NCBI RefSeq assembly: GCF_001580995.1
Contig: NZ_LHZU01000147.1
Location: 92,406-156,405 of the forward strand
Reading direction: 5' to 3'
DNA length: 64,000 nt
From: Acetobacter senegalensis
Lineage (GTDB): Bacteria > Pseudomonadota > Alphaproteobacteria > Acetobacterales > Acetobacteraceae
Both the position numbers and the translations under genes were made by a program. The notes beneath the pieces are model-generated. The model was not told the origin of the DNA and searched no databases. It was given only the letters and a program-made list of their open reading frames with translations. Shown here piece after piece: positions 37,382 through 45,876 of this stretch (its first letter is position 1; the number at the start of each line of letters is the position of its first letter).

Positions 37382-38068
37382 ATGACACAGGCAGAAAGCA
37401 GGGAAGGCACAGATAGTCTGCCTGGCACGAGCCCGGAGGCAACGCGTATTCCCCGTAAGCGGGACGCGGAAGCAACTCAGAAACGTATTCTGTCTTCAGC
37501 CAAGCATGAATTTGCCATGAGTGGGCTGGGCGGCGCGCGGGTTGATGTGATCGCTGAAAAAGCGGAAGCCAATAAACGGATGATCTACCACTACTTTGGG
37601 AGCAAGGAAGCTCTTTTTACCAAGGTTCTGGAAGAAGCTTATGGTGATCTGTATGAAGCCGAGCGTAAATTGAAGCTTGATCACCTTGAACCCAAAGTAG
37701 CCTTGGAGCGATTTGTCAGGTTTACGTGGAATTATTACCTTGAAAACCCTGATTTTATTACACTTGTAAATAGTGAGAACCTGCACAAGGGCGTGCACCT
37801 TGAAAGTTCTGATGTGCTCAAAAGTGTGAGCAAAAACCGGCTCCATATGCTGGAAAATTTACTGGTCCGTGGGCAGAAGAGTGGTGTTTTCCGGTCCGGC
37901 ATTGATGCCATGCAGCTTCATATTTCCATCGCAGCGCTTGGTTATTATTATCTGACAAACAGATATACAGGTTCCATTGTGTTCCGGTGTGATCTTATGG
38001 CTCCGGAAATGTTGAAAAAACGAATTGAATTCAATGTGGACAGTATTATTCGGATTGTAAGTGCTTGA
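37382..38068 (+). CDS. TetR/AcrR-family regulator of the catabolic cluster
   Basis: A 228-residue regulator. After a disordered N-terminus of about 35 residues the helix-turn-helix domain covers RILSSAKHEFAMSGLGGARVDVIAEKAEANKRMIYHYFGSKEALF (split over about 38-83), with the usual YHYFGSKE end. The C-terminal ligand domain contains FVRFTWNYYLENPDFITLVNSEN. Its own promoter carries a motif shared with three other promoters of the cluster, so it most likely represses them until a pathway intermediate binds (inference). A strong hairpin terminator follows. Confidence 0.88.
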   Translation: MTQAESREGTDSLPGTSPEATRIPRKRDAEATQKRILSSAKHEFAMSGLGGARVDVIAEKAEANKRMIYHYFGSKEALFTKVLEEAYGDLYEAERKLKLDHLEPKVALERFVRFTWNYYLENPDFITLVNSENLHKGVHLESSDVLKSVSKNRLHMLENLLVRGQKSGVFRSGIDAMQLHISIAALGYYYLTNRYTGSIVFRCDLMAPEMLKKRIEFNVDSIIRIVSA

Positions 38069-38121
38069 ATCTGTTTATTCATATAGTTGAAACAATTTTG
38101 TAATTCTTCAGGATTCTTTTT

Positions 38122-38162
38122 TATACCTAAAATAGCGCAGTAGAGTGCGTTTTTTAGGTATA
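38122..38162. terminator. Bidirectional-type intrinsic terminator after tetR
   Basis: TATACCTAAAA (38122-38132) pairs perfectly with TTTTAGGTATA (38152-38162). Inside is a second stem AGCGCA/TGCGTT with a 6-nt loop. The inner stem is preceded by AAAA and followed by six T residues, the form of an intrinsic terminator working on both strands. It closes the catabolic island. Confidence 0.75.
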
Positions 38163-38355
38163 TATGACTTATCCGTATAGCAACAATCTCCAAACCCTTC
38201 TTGTCTCATGTCCCTGAACGGGGGTACGAGGGGTTTGAATTGTGTCCGGCAGTTACAAACGCTGTGGGTGGGCACATCACTTGGAGAGGGCGTGCTACGT
38301 GGCGGCTGAGCGATATTGTGTTCCGGTAGATGTTCATCACAGTTCCCCCAACAGT

Positions 38356-38919
38356 ATGCGGATAAACCGTATGCTGCGGATGTCCCGGCGGGATGTTCTG
38401 CTGGCGGGCATGGGGGCTGCTGTCGCATCGGTAACGGCACAGGCTGCAGAGCCGCAGCCGGCGGTCTCTTCAGACGTGACGGAAGCAGCGCAGTTTCTTA
38501 CGCTTTCCCTGCGGTTGACTGATCGGGAAACACTTTCCCCGGCCATTGGCAGCGCGTTATACGCCCGCATTGTGCAGGCAGTGCCTGAAAGAAAGGCGCA
38601 GATCAGTCAGCTCTACACTCTCATGCGGCAAAGCCATTTTGAGAGTGCTCAGGAACTGGCGATAGCTGCCGAGAAAGCGGACCCGGCTTTCAAGGACGTC
38701 ATCCACGATATTATGACAGGCTGGTATCGGGGGGTAGCAGACCAGAAAGTGGTTGTGTATCGCTCTGCCCTGATGTTCGACATCACAAAAGATGCTGTCT
38801 ATCCAAAGACTTACGCAACAGGTGGTCCGTTCTACTGGACATCAAAGCCACCTGAAGTGCCTCTCCCGACAGGTGCGCCCGGACTTTCTCCGTCCAAATT
38901 TGTTGTGGAACCCACCTGA
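38356..38919 (+). CDS. FAD-dependent sorbitol-type dehydrogenase, small subunit (Tat-exported)
   Basis: A 187-residue protein with a Tat signal (SRRDVLLAGMGAAVA, about residues 8-22, cleaved near TAQAAE). Its body resembles the FAD-SLDH small-subunit family, especially the C-terminal IMTGWYRGVADQKVVVYRSALMF and GGPFYWTSKPPEVP. The small subunit is exported with the large subunit and helps it fold. It is followed by the GMC large subunit and cytochrome c, the SLC order of sorbitol and related dehydrogenases of acetic acid bacteria. The ATG at 38356 is the best of several starts; the ribosome site is weak. Confidence 0.8.
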   Translation: MRINRMLRMSRRDVLLAGMGAAVASVTAQAAEPQPAVSSDVTEAAQFLTLSLRLTDRETLSPAIGSALYARIVQAVPERKAQISQLYTLMRQSHFESAQELAIAAEKADPAFKDVIHDIMTGWYRGVADQKVVVYRSALMFDITKDAVYPKTYATGGPFYWTSKPPEVPLPTGAPGLSPSKFVVEPT

Positions 38920-38937
38920 TAAGCGGAATCTGAAAAT

Positions 38938-40575
38938 ATGTCTTCTGAACAGCCTCTTAGCGCCGATGTGGTGATTGTCGGCTCCGGTGTGGCAGGAAGT
39001 TCCATAGCGAATGAACTGGCGCGGGCGGGTATCTCCGTTATTGTACTGGAAGCAGGTCCGCGGGTTGACCGCCAGCATTTTGTGGAAAATTTTCGCAATC
39101 TGGAAAATAAGCCGTCCTACCAGGGGCCGTTTCCGGCTGTGCCGTGGGCCAGACATCCTCCCAACCAGATGACGCCGAATGAATATCTGCATACGACAGG
39201 CCCGGATGCGGAAGCCTATCAGCAGGTGTATCTGCGGATGATGGGGGGGACCACCTGGCACTGGGCCGGGTGCGCCTGGCGGTATCTGCCATCAGACTTT
39301 GAGCTTCGGTCCCGTTATGGGCAGGGGCGCGATTGGGCCCTGAAATATGAGGATCTGGAGCCATTCTATTATCAGGCTGAAGTGATGATGGGCGTGTGCG
39401 GTCCTGATCCTGCAAAGGAAGATCTGGGGTCTCCACGCAAGCAGCCTTACCCGATGGACGCGCTGCCGATTTCTTACGCTGCCCAGCAGTTCCGTAAACT
39501 GATTGCCGAGAAAACACCCTGGCGGGTTGTGCATGAACCGCAGGCCCGGAATACACGCCCGTATGATAACCGGCCTACATGCGAGGGCCATAACAACTGC
39601 ATGCCCATCTGCCCTATCGGCGCCATGTATAACGGTAGCTATTCCGTTTATCATGCAGAGGCTGCAGGTGCGCGGTTTGTGCCAAATGCCGTTGTGTACA
39701 AGATAGAGCGTGATGACGCTAACAAGCGCGTAACGGCTGTGCATTACTTTGATCCCGATAAAGGATCGCATCGTGTCACGGGCAAATACTTCGTGATTGC
39801 GGCACATTGTATTGAAACAGCAAAGCTGCTTCTTGTTTCTGCGGATGACAAAAGCCCGGATGGTGTGGCGAACAGTTCAGGCCATGTTGGCCGGAACATG
39901 ATGGACCATACAGGCGTGCAGGTGACCTTTATCAGTGGAGATAAGGCGCTGTGGCCGGGACGCGGGCCACTGGAAACCAACGTGATTGACAATTTCCGTG
40001 ATGGAGACTGGCGTTCTGAACGCGGTGCCTATCTGGTCCACATGGTGGATGACAATCAGGTTGATCTGGCAACGTCTCTGGCTATTTCCAAAGGGTATGT
40101 GGGCAAGGAACTGGAAGAGCAGATCCGGTATCTTGCATCTCATACCGTAAGGCTGTTCAGCCATAATGAAGGGCTGGCCGATCCTGACAATCGGCTGACA
40201 TTAAGCAAAACCAACAAGGACATTCTGGGTATTCCGCATCCGGAAGTATATTACAAACTGCCGGAATATACGGTGAAAAGCTGTGATCATACTCGTGGGC
40301 TTTTCAAGGAACTGATCGGCCTGATGCATGGCCGGGATGAACAATGGACGCCGGGTTATTTCCCGCAGGATCATCCCGCAGGCAGCACCATAATGGGCGT
40401 GGACCCCAAGGATTCCGTTGTGGACGGGCATTGCCGCACGCATGATCACGAGAACCTGTTTATTGCCAGCTCATCTGTTTTTTCATCGGTCGGCACGGGC
40501 AATATTACCTTGACGGTTGCAGCGCTCGCCCTCCGCGTTGCGGATACGCTTAAAAAAGAACTGAACCATGCCTGA
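38938..40575 (+). CDS. FAD-dependent sorbitol/gluconate-type dehydrogenase, large subunit (GMC)
   Basis: A 545-residue GMC flavoprotein. FAD binding is shown by VIVGSGVAGSSIANELARAG (about 11-30). The segment CEGHNNCMPICPIGAMY (about 218-234) has the C-x5-C-x3-C spacing that binds a 3Fe-4S cluster in bacterial FAD-glucose dehydrogenase (family knowledge). The active site has HPAGSTIMG near 482 and GTGNITLTVAALALRVAD at the end. It has no signal of its own and is presumably exported by hitchhiking on the Tat small subunit. The substrate (sorbitol, gluconate, glucose or another polyol) cannot be decided from sequence. Confidence 0.88.
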   Translation: MSSEQPLSADVVIVGSGVAGSSIANELARAGISVIVLEAGPRVDRQHFVENFRNLENKPSYQGPFPAVPWARHPPNQMTPNEYLHTTGPDAEAYQQVYLRMMGGTTWHWAGCAWRYLPSDFELRSRYGQGRDWALKYEDLEPFYYQAEVMMGVCGPDPAKEDLGSPRKQPYPMDALPISYAAQQFRKLIAEKTPWRVVHEPQARNTRPYDNRPTCEGHNNCMPICPIGAMYNGSYSVYHAEAAGARFVPNAVVYKIERDDANKRVTAVHYFDPDKGSHRVTGKYFVIAAHCIETAKLLLVSADDKSPDGVANSSGHVGRNMMDHTGVQVTFISGDKALWPGRGPLETNVIDNFRDGDWRSERGAYLVHMVDDNQVDLATSLAISKGYVGKELEEQIRYLASHTVRLFSHNEGLADPDNRLTLSKTNKDILGIPHPEVYYKLPEYTVKSCDHTRGLFKELIGLMHGRDEQWTPGYFPQDHPAGSTIMGVDPKDSVVDGHCRTHDHENLFIASSSVFSSVGTGNITLTVAALALRVADTLKKELNHA

Positions 40576-41875
40576 AACTGTCCGTAAAACTTTTGTCTCT
40601 CTTCTGGTTGCGGGAAGTATTTTGGCAGGTACGTCTCATTACTGTGCAGCCGCAGATGAGCCTGATGCCGCACTGATACAGCGCGGAGAGTATCTGGCTA
40701 CTGCGGGAGATTGCGTGGCGTGTCATACCAGGCCCGGAGGTAAGCCTTTTGCTGGTGGTTTGAAAATTGCCACCCCAATGGGGGATATTGTTTCCACCAA
40801 TATCACGCCAGATCCGGACCATGGCATTGGTGCCTATACGGAAGAAGACTTTGAAAAAAGCGTGCGGCACGGTGTGCGTAAAGATGGTTCCTATCTTTAT
40901 CCCGCCATGCCTTATGTGTCTTACTCCGGCCTGACAGATGGAGATGTGAAGGCGCTGTATGCGTGGTTCATGCATGCGGTGAAACCTGTGGCGGAAACGC
41001 CGACTGAGACCTCTCTCTCCTTTCCCGCAAATGTAAGAACTGCCATGGCGGGCTGGAATATGCTGGCCAACCATAATCCGCCAGAAACAGGAGATTCCGC
41101 TACATTTGAAAAAATGCGGCGTGGGCGTTATCTGGCAAATGCGTTGGAGCATTGCGGCACCTGCCATACCCCGCGCAACTTTATTCTGAGCGAAAAACAG
41201 GATCAGTATCTTGCGGGTGGACCGCTTGACGGCTGGTATGCTCCCAACATCACATCCAGCAAAACAAGCGGGATTGGAGACTGGAGCGAGGATGATCTGG
41301 TTCAGTATCTGCAGACAGGTGCTGTTCCCGGCCGTAGCCAGGCGGCTGGCCCCATGGGAGAAGCTGTGGAGCACAGCACCAGCCACCTGACGGATGCAGA
41401 CTTGCACGCGTTGGCTGCCTATATTTTGCAGGTCGCCCCGCAGGAGGAAGAGCCGGGGCAAAAGCCCCGGGATAGCTTCGGGCAGGCAACGGCCCAGCCG
41501 GATATCCGGAGTGGTGATCTGACGCGGATTGATGATGTCACGGAGCTTAAGGGCGGTGCGGTTTACGATGCAAACTGTGCGGCTTGTCATGGGTATGATG
41601 GGGCAGGGGCCAGCAACCGTTATGTGCCGTCCCTGTTTTCAAATTCCGTGGTCGGGGCTTCCCGTCCAGATAACCTGATCATGACGGTGCTGTATGGCGT
41701 CAATCGCACAGCAGGAAAGACCCATGCCTTCATGCCTGGCTTTGATGGTCATTCGGACGTGCAGCGACTGAGCGATGCCGAGGTTGCCGATGTGGTCAAT
41801 TACGTGATGGCGCAGTATGGCAATGGCAATCCGCATGTGACGGCGGATCAGGTCAAGACATTCCATAAAAAATAA
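40568..41875 (+). CDS. Triheme cytochrome c subunit of the membrane dehydrogenase
   Basis: A 435-residue exported protein with a signal peptide (to about CAAAD, residue 30) and three heme c motifs: CVACH at 49-53, CGTCH near 196 and CAACH near 336. This is the electron-transfer subunit that passes electrons from the flavoprotein to ubiquinone in the periplasmic dehydrogenases of acetic acid bacteria. It overlaps the large-subunit gene by 8 nt, so small, large and cytochrome subunits form one operon. Confidence 0.92.
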   Translation: MPETVRKTFVSLLVAGSILAGTSHYCAAADEPDAALIQRGEYLATAGDCVACHTRPGGKPFAGGLKIATPMGDIVSTNITPDPDHGIGAYTEEDFEKSVRHGVRKDGSYLYPAMPYVSYSGLTDGDVKALYAWFMHAVKPVAETPTETSLSFPANVRTAMAGWNMLANHNPPETGDSATFEKMRRGRYLANALEHCGTCHTPRNFILSEKQDQYLAGGPLDGWYAPNITSSKTSGIGDWSEDDLVQYLQTGAVPGRSQAAGPMGEAVEHSTSHLTDADLHALAAYILQVAPQEEEPGQKPRDSFGQATAQPDIRSGDLTRIDDVTELKGGAVYDANCAACHGYDGAGASNRYVPSLFSNSVVGASRPDNLIMTVLYGVNRTAGKTHAFMPGFDGHSDVQRLSDAEVADVVNYVMAQYGNGNPHVTADQVKTFHKK

Positions 41876-42011
41876 AAGTGTAACAGCTTTCTGACGTGAT
41901 TTTGACGGGAACCGGAAACGTGATTTTTTCTGGCTTCCCGTCGGCTTTTAAACATGCCAAAAGCCCCTGCTCATCTGGCCGGGTCAGGCCATTGTTTCTG
42001 TCAGGAAATTC

Positions 42012-43214
42012 ATGCTGTTCAAAACGCTTTCTGGGCAAGCCATTGCGGGGTTGTGCGCACTTTTTGCCTCAACCTTCATTGCCGTAACAACAGAAGTCGC
42101 GCCTGTGGGGCTTCTGATTGATATGTCGCAGGCGTTTCAGATTACTGAAGGGCATGCCGGGCTGGCCGTGAGCGCTTATGCGCTTATGGTGGCTTTCGGT
42201 GCGGTACCGCTGACCATTGCAACAGCCCGGATGGACCGCAAGCTTCTGATGCTTGTCTGTCTGGTGGGCTATGCTGTCTCCAACCTTATTGCCGCCGTGG
42301 CACCATCATTTCTGATTCTGTGCCTTGGCCGCGCCTTGGGCGGAGCATCTCATGCGCTGCTTATGTCCATAGTCTCAGCCTATGCAGCTTATCTGGTGCC
42401 GGAGAGAATGACAGGCCGGGCGATTTCCTTTGTCTATGGCGGCACGTCCCTTGGGTCTGTTCTGGGGGTTCCGGGGGCGGCTGCCATCGCGCATTTTTCT
42501 GGCTGGCGTACGGCTCTTTATCTCATGACGGGCCTTTCTGTGCTGCTGACGGTTTTTATTGCGTTTTACCTGCCGCGCGTCAGGGCACCTGCCGGAGGCA
42601 GCCCGCATCTTCCAACAGTAAGATCACGTTCGGCCATGCGTATCTTTCTGGTGGTTGTGGCTGTGAACGTGGTGTTCTTCTTCGCGCATAATCTTCTTTA
42701 TACGTATGTCTCTCCCTTGCTGCTTCAACATGGTCTGCCGGAAAGCATGCTGAGTGTGGCGTTGCTTGTAACGGGTGGGGTCAGTATTTTTGGCCTATGG
42801 GGTGCCGGTCAGATGGTGGACCGTTGGCCTGCGGCTGGTCTGTTTGGTGGTGGCCTTGCCATGCTGTTGGGGATGGGCCTTGTGTATGGACACCTGCTTT
42901 CGGCTTGGGCAGCAGTGGGGGCTGTTGGGGTTTGGTGCGCCGGTTACGCTGCCGTCATTCCGTTTGTGATGTCCGGAGCCATTCGCGCCCGTGCAACCAG
43001 CGCTGATGTGGCTGGTGCTGCTATCAACAGTGCGAGCAATTTTGGTATCTTGCTTGGGTCTGCCGTAGGGGGACATCTGCTCAGCACGCTTGGCTTTGCG
43101 GTCCTATGCCCAGCAGCCGTTGCAATTACACTGGCGGGAATTCTGTTGGCTGTCTTCAATCCGGGAGCTTTTCCGCGCCGGCTTGATCACTTTGATACGG
43201 TGTCTGACACCTGA
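42012..43214 (+). CDS. MFS transporter, DHA1 sugar/drug-efflux type
   Basis: A 400-residue protein with about 12 membrane segments. The N-terminal part (FASTFIAVTTEVAPVGLL) and the motif PLTIATARMDRKLLML near residue 56 are typical of the AraJ/SotB/YdhP DHA1 group, which exports sugars or drugs. AGGAA stands 4 nt before the ATG. It lies 136 bp after the dehydrogenase operon on the same strand and ends before an intrinsic terminator. The substrate is unknown. Confidence 0.8.
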   Translation: MLFKTLSGQAIAGLCALFASTFIAVTTEVAPVGLLIDMSQAFQITEGHAGLAVSAYALMVAFGAVPLTIATARMDRKLLMLVCLVGYAVSNLIAAVAPSFLILCLGRALGGASHALLMSIVSAYAAYLVPERMTGRAISFVYGGTSLGSVLGVPGAAAIAHFSGWRTALYLMTGLSVLLTVFIAFYLPRVRAPAGGSPHLPTVRSRSAMRIFLVVVAVNVVFFFAHNLLYTYVSPLLLQHGLPESMLSVALLVTGGVSIFGLWGAGQMVDRWPAAGLFGGGLAMLLGMGLVYGHLLSAWAAVGAVGVWCAGYAAVIPFVMSGAIRARATSADVAGAAINSASNFGILLGSAVGGHLLSTLGFAVLCPAAVAITLAGILLAVFNPGAFPRRLDHFDTVSDT

Positions 43215-43291
43215 CGACATGAAAAGCCATATGGGTGATGGGTATGGTACCATCGCCCTGTGCGCTCACACTCTGATACCGATCTGTAAGG

Positions 43292-43320
43292 AAGGGGATG
43301 CCGCATGCATCCCCTTTTTT
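43292..43320 (+). terminator. Intrinsic terminator after the MFS gene
   Basis: GGGGATGC (43294-43301) and GCATCCCC (43307-43314) form a perfect 8-bp stem with a 5-nt loop, followed by six T residues. It lies between the convergent MFS and NodT genes. Confidence 0.85.
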
Positions 43321-43333
43321 ATGGAGGCGGCAG

Positions 43334-44746
43334 TCAGTGCCAACCACCCCCAAGAGCATAAGAGAGCGTAATTGTCGCAATCTGCTGCTGTGCGACTGCC
43401 TGAGTGAGTGTGTTTTCTACCGAAAGAGTATCCAGTCTGGCTTCCAGAATATCATGCAAGGTACGCTGGCCGCCTTCATACAGACCGCGAGCTGCCGCGC
43501 CATTAGCCTGTGATTGCTTGAGCGCGGCTGAAAGCTCCTGAATTCTTAGATCTTCGCTGGTGCGTGCCTCATAGGCATTTTCCACATCAGCCAAGGCAGA
43601 AAGCAGGGTTTTGTCATACGTGGCAACAGCTTCATCAAGCTGCGCATCGGCTGCGGCAATGCGGGCGTGAATACGGCCGGATGTGAAAATGGGCAGGTAG
43701 CTGGTCAGTGCGACAAGGCCGCCTGTGCCGGAAAGACCGGGAATACCATCAAAGCGCAGCCGTCCGTCTCCTCCAAAAAACTGCAGACCAAAGCGGGGAA
43801 GCAAATCGGTTTTGGTGCTTTTCAGATGATAGAGACGGGCTGAGACGAGGTCCTCCGCTGCGGCAACATCGGGGCGACGCCGCAACACGGTATCGGGCAT
43901 GTCTCCTGTGGGTGCGGGTGGTGTAGCGAGCGGGGTGACGGAGACTGCGACTGTGGCGTTTTCAGGCGCTTGTCCGGCAAGAATAGCCATGCGACGCAGG
44001 GAGGCATTCACTGCGGCTTCAAGCAGTGGGCGGCGTGCCCGAAGGGTGTTGATCTTCTCGTCCACACTCTGAATATCGGATAAAACGGCTTGTCCTGCGT
44101 CAAAACGGGCCTGAGCATATGTTTTTAGGCGGCCGAGGGTGACGAGGCTGTCTTCCAGAAGAGCAAGTTGTTTGCGAAGGGACTGAACCTGCACATAGTT
44201 GGTAGCGACATCCGCCGCTATGGCCATCTGGACACCGTGCAGGCGTGCCTGTTCGGCCAGAACAAGAGCATGGGCGGCCTTGGTCTCGGCATGGCGGCCG
44301 CCAAACAGGTCAGGTTCCCAGGTGGCGGAAAGTCCTGCAAGATGACCGTCTGTTCCGGCATCGCGGGCGGGCAGATTGTAGGGATTGCGCCAGTCCATGC
44401 CGCCCCCGGCAATATTTCCCGTAATTCCGAGAGTTGGCCCTAATGTGGAGCGAGCGACGGCCTGAGTGGCCTCGGCTTGCAGAATGTGATCACGTGCGAT
44501 GCGGAGATCCGGATTGGCTTTGAGGGCGTTTTCAATGGCCAGTGTCAGGGCCGGATCGTTCCAGGCACGCCACCAAGCTGACAGATCAGATGCTTCTCCG
44601 GCAGGTGCTTGGGAAAACTGGCTCGGAACCACAACGCCCGAGGGAGGAGCGTGGGTGGAAAAGGGAGAACACGCCGCAAGCAGGCAGGTGGCCAGCAGGG
44701 AAGAGTGGCGAGAGAGTGTGGTGGGAGCAGGAAGGGGCATGGGCAT
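43334..44746 (-). CDS. Outer-membrane efflux lipoprotein, NodT family
   Basis: A 470-residue TolC-like outer-membrane factor. The signal peptide ends in a lipobox LLAAC (C24 region), followed by SDLSAWWRAWNDPALTLAIENALKANPDLRIARD split over about 53-85, typical of NodT/CusC proteins, and paired coiled-coil repeats. It is the last gene of the exporter operon and overlaps the permease stop/start. It gives the outer-membrane exit for the ABC-2 exporter upstream. Confidence 0.9.
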   Translation of the reverse strand: MPMPLPAPTTLSRHSSLLATCLLAACSPFSTHAPPSGVVVPSQFSQAPAGEASDLSAWWRAWNDPALTLAIENALKANPDLRIARDHILQAEATQAVARSTLGPTLGITGNIAGGGMDWRNPYNLPARDAGTDGHLAGLSATWEPDLFGGRHAETKAAHALVLAEQARLHGVQMAIAADVATNYVQVQSLRKQLALLEDSLVTLGRLKTYAQARFDAGQAVLSDIQSVDEKINTLRARRPLLEAAVNASLRRMAILAGQAPENATVAVSVTPLATPPAPTGDMPDTVLRRRPDVAAAEDLVSARLYHLKSTKTDLLPRFGLQFFGGDGRLRFDGIPGLSGTGGLVALTSYLPIFTSGRIHARIAAADAQLDEAVATYDKTLLSALADVENAYEARTSEDLRIQELSAALKQSQANGAAARGLYEGGQRTLHDILEARLDTLSVENTLTQAVAQQQIATITLSYALGGGWH

Positions 44747-45873
44747 CAGGACTGGCTCGTCAGCATGGAACGGAAGCGCGTGAGGGCGAGGGCAAGAAAG
44801 ACGATGCCTGCCGCTGTAATGGCGAGCAGAGGGATCATGATCGTATTGAGCCCGGCACCGCGATAAAGAATGGCCTGAGAAAGTGTGACAAACTGGGTTG
44901 TCGGGAAAAACCGGACAACGTTCTGAATGACGGTCGGCATGTTTTCAACGGGTGTGGCCGCGCCGGAGAGCAGGTAGGCCACGGCATAAACCGGAACAGC
45001 CAGCAGCCCGAACTGCGGCATGGTGGGCGCGACCGTGGCCAGCATGACCCCCAGCGCCGTGGCGGAGAACAGATAAAGCAGGGTGCAGCAGGCAAACAAT
45101 GGAATGGAGCCGGCCAGATGCACGCCTAACCAGACATGTACAACCAACCAGAGAGACAGCATGGCCGCGATAAAAATGGCCAACCCGTTTGTGATGATCT
45201 TGGCGAGTGCAATTTCACTGGCGGTAACAGGGAGGACGAGCAGATGTTCGATCGTGCCATGTTCTCGCTCACGGATAATGGCGGCCCCAACGAGAATGAT
45301 GGAGAGAATGGTGATGTTGGTGACAATCTGCATGACCGACATAAACGGGAAGGATTCACTGTTCGGGTTGTAATAAACCCTGCTTTTGATCTGAAAGGGC
45401 ATGAAGTCGGTCAAAGCGGGGGCATGTGTTGCGGCCTGCACCTCGTTCATGAAAATCTGTGTCAGGTAGGATGTGCCAAGTCCGGCCTGTGTCATGGCTG
45501 TGGCATCTACCCGGATTTGCAGGGCAGGGGATCGACCGGCCAGAACGTCCCGTTCAAAGGATGGCGGGATATCAACAACAAAAATGAAGTCCCCTTTGTC
45601 CATACCGGTTTCTGCGGCCTCTGGCGTGGTGAGAACCGGTGGTTTGAAGTAGGGCGGTAAGACGGCATCACGCAGTTTAAGGGAAAGCGTGGAATGGTCA
45701 TGATCAATGAAGGCAACCGTTGCATTTGACACTTCGACCTTGACCCCATTGGCCACAGCCAGAACACCTGCGGTGAATGCAAACACAATCAGGGCTATCA
45801 GCACACGGTCTTGCAACAGGCTGCGTATTTCCTTGCCGCAGAGAAGGCCAATATTTGTAAGCCAGTTTTTCAT
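44746..45873 (-). CDS. ABC-2 type permease of multidrug exporter (YhhJ-like)
   Basis: A 375-residue membrane protein. One N-terminal helix is followed by a large periplasmic domain (about 50-175), then five C-terminal helices with IREREHGTIEHLLVLPVTASEIALAKI, the ABC-2 signature near 205-231. It resembles the YhhJ/YbhR permease group. It sits 3 nt after the ATPase-permease gene, and with it should form the inner-membrane exporter. Confidence 0.88.
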   Translation of the reverse strand: MKNWLTNIGLLCGKEIRSLLQDRVLIALIVFAFTAGVLAVANGVKVEVSNATVAFIDHDHSTLSLKLRDAVLPPYFKPPVLTTPEAAETGMDKGDFIFVVDIPPSFERDVLAGRSPALQIRVDATAMTQAGLGTSYLTQIFMNEVQAATHAPALTDFMPFQIKSRVYYNPNSESFPFMSVMQIVTNITILSIILVGAAIIREREHGTIEHLLVLPVTASEIALAKIITNGLAIFIAAMLSLWLVVHVWLGVHLAGSIPLFACCTLLYLFSATALGVMLATVAPTMPQFGLLAVPVYAVAYLLSGAATPVENMPTVIQNVVRFFPTTQFVTLSQAILYRGAGLNTIMIPLLAITAAGIVFLALALTRFRSMLTSQS

Positions 45874-45876
45874 GCC

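Noticed and set aside
41946..41970. GGCTTTT/AAAAGCC hairpin after the cytochrome gene
   Set aside because: No T tract follows and the stem is only 7 bp; not convincing as a terminator.
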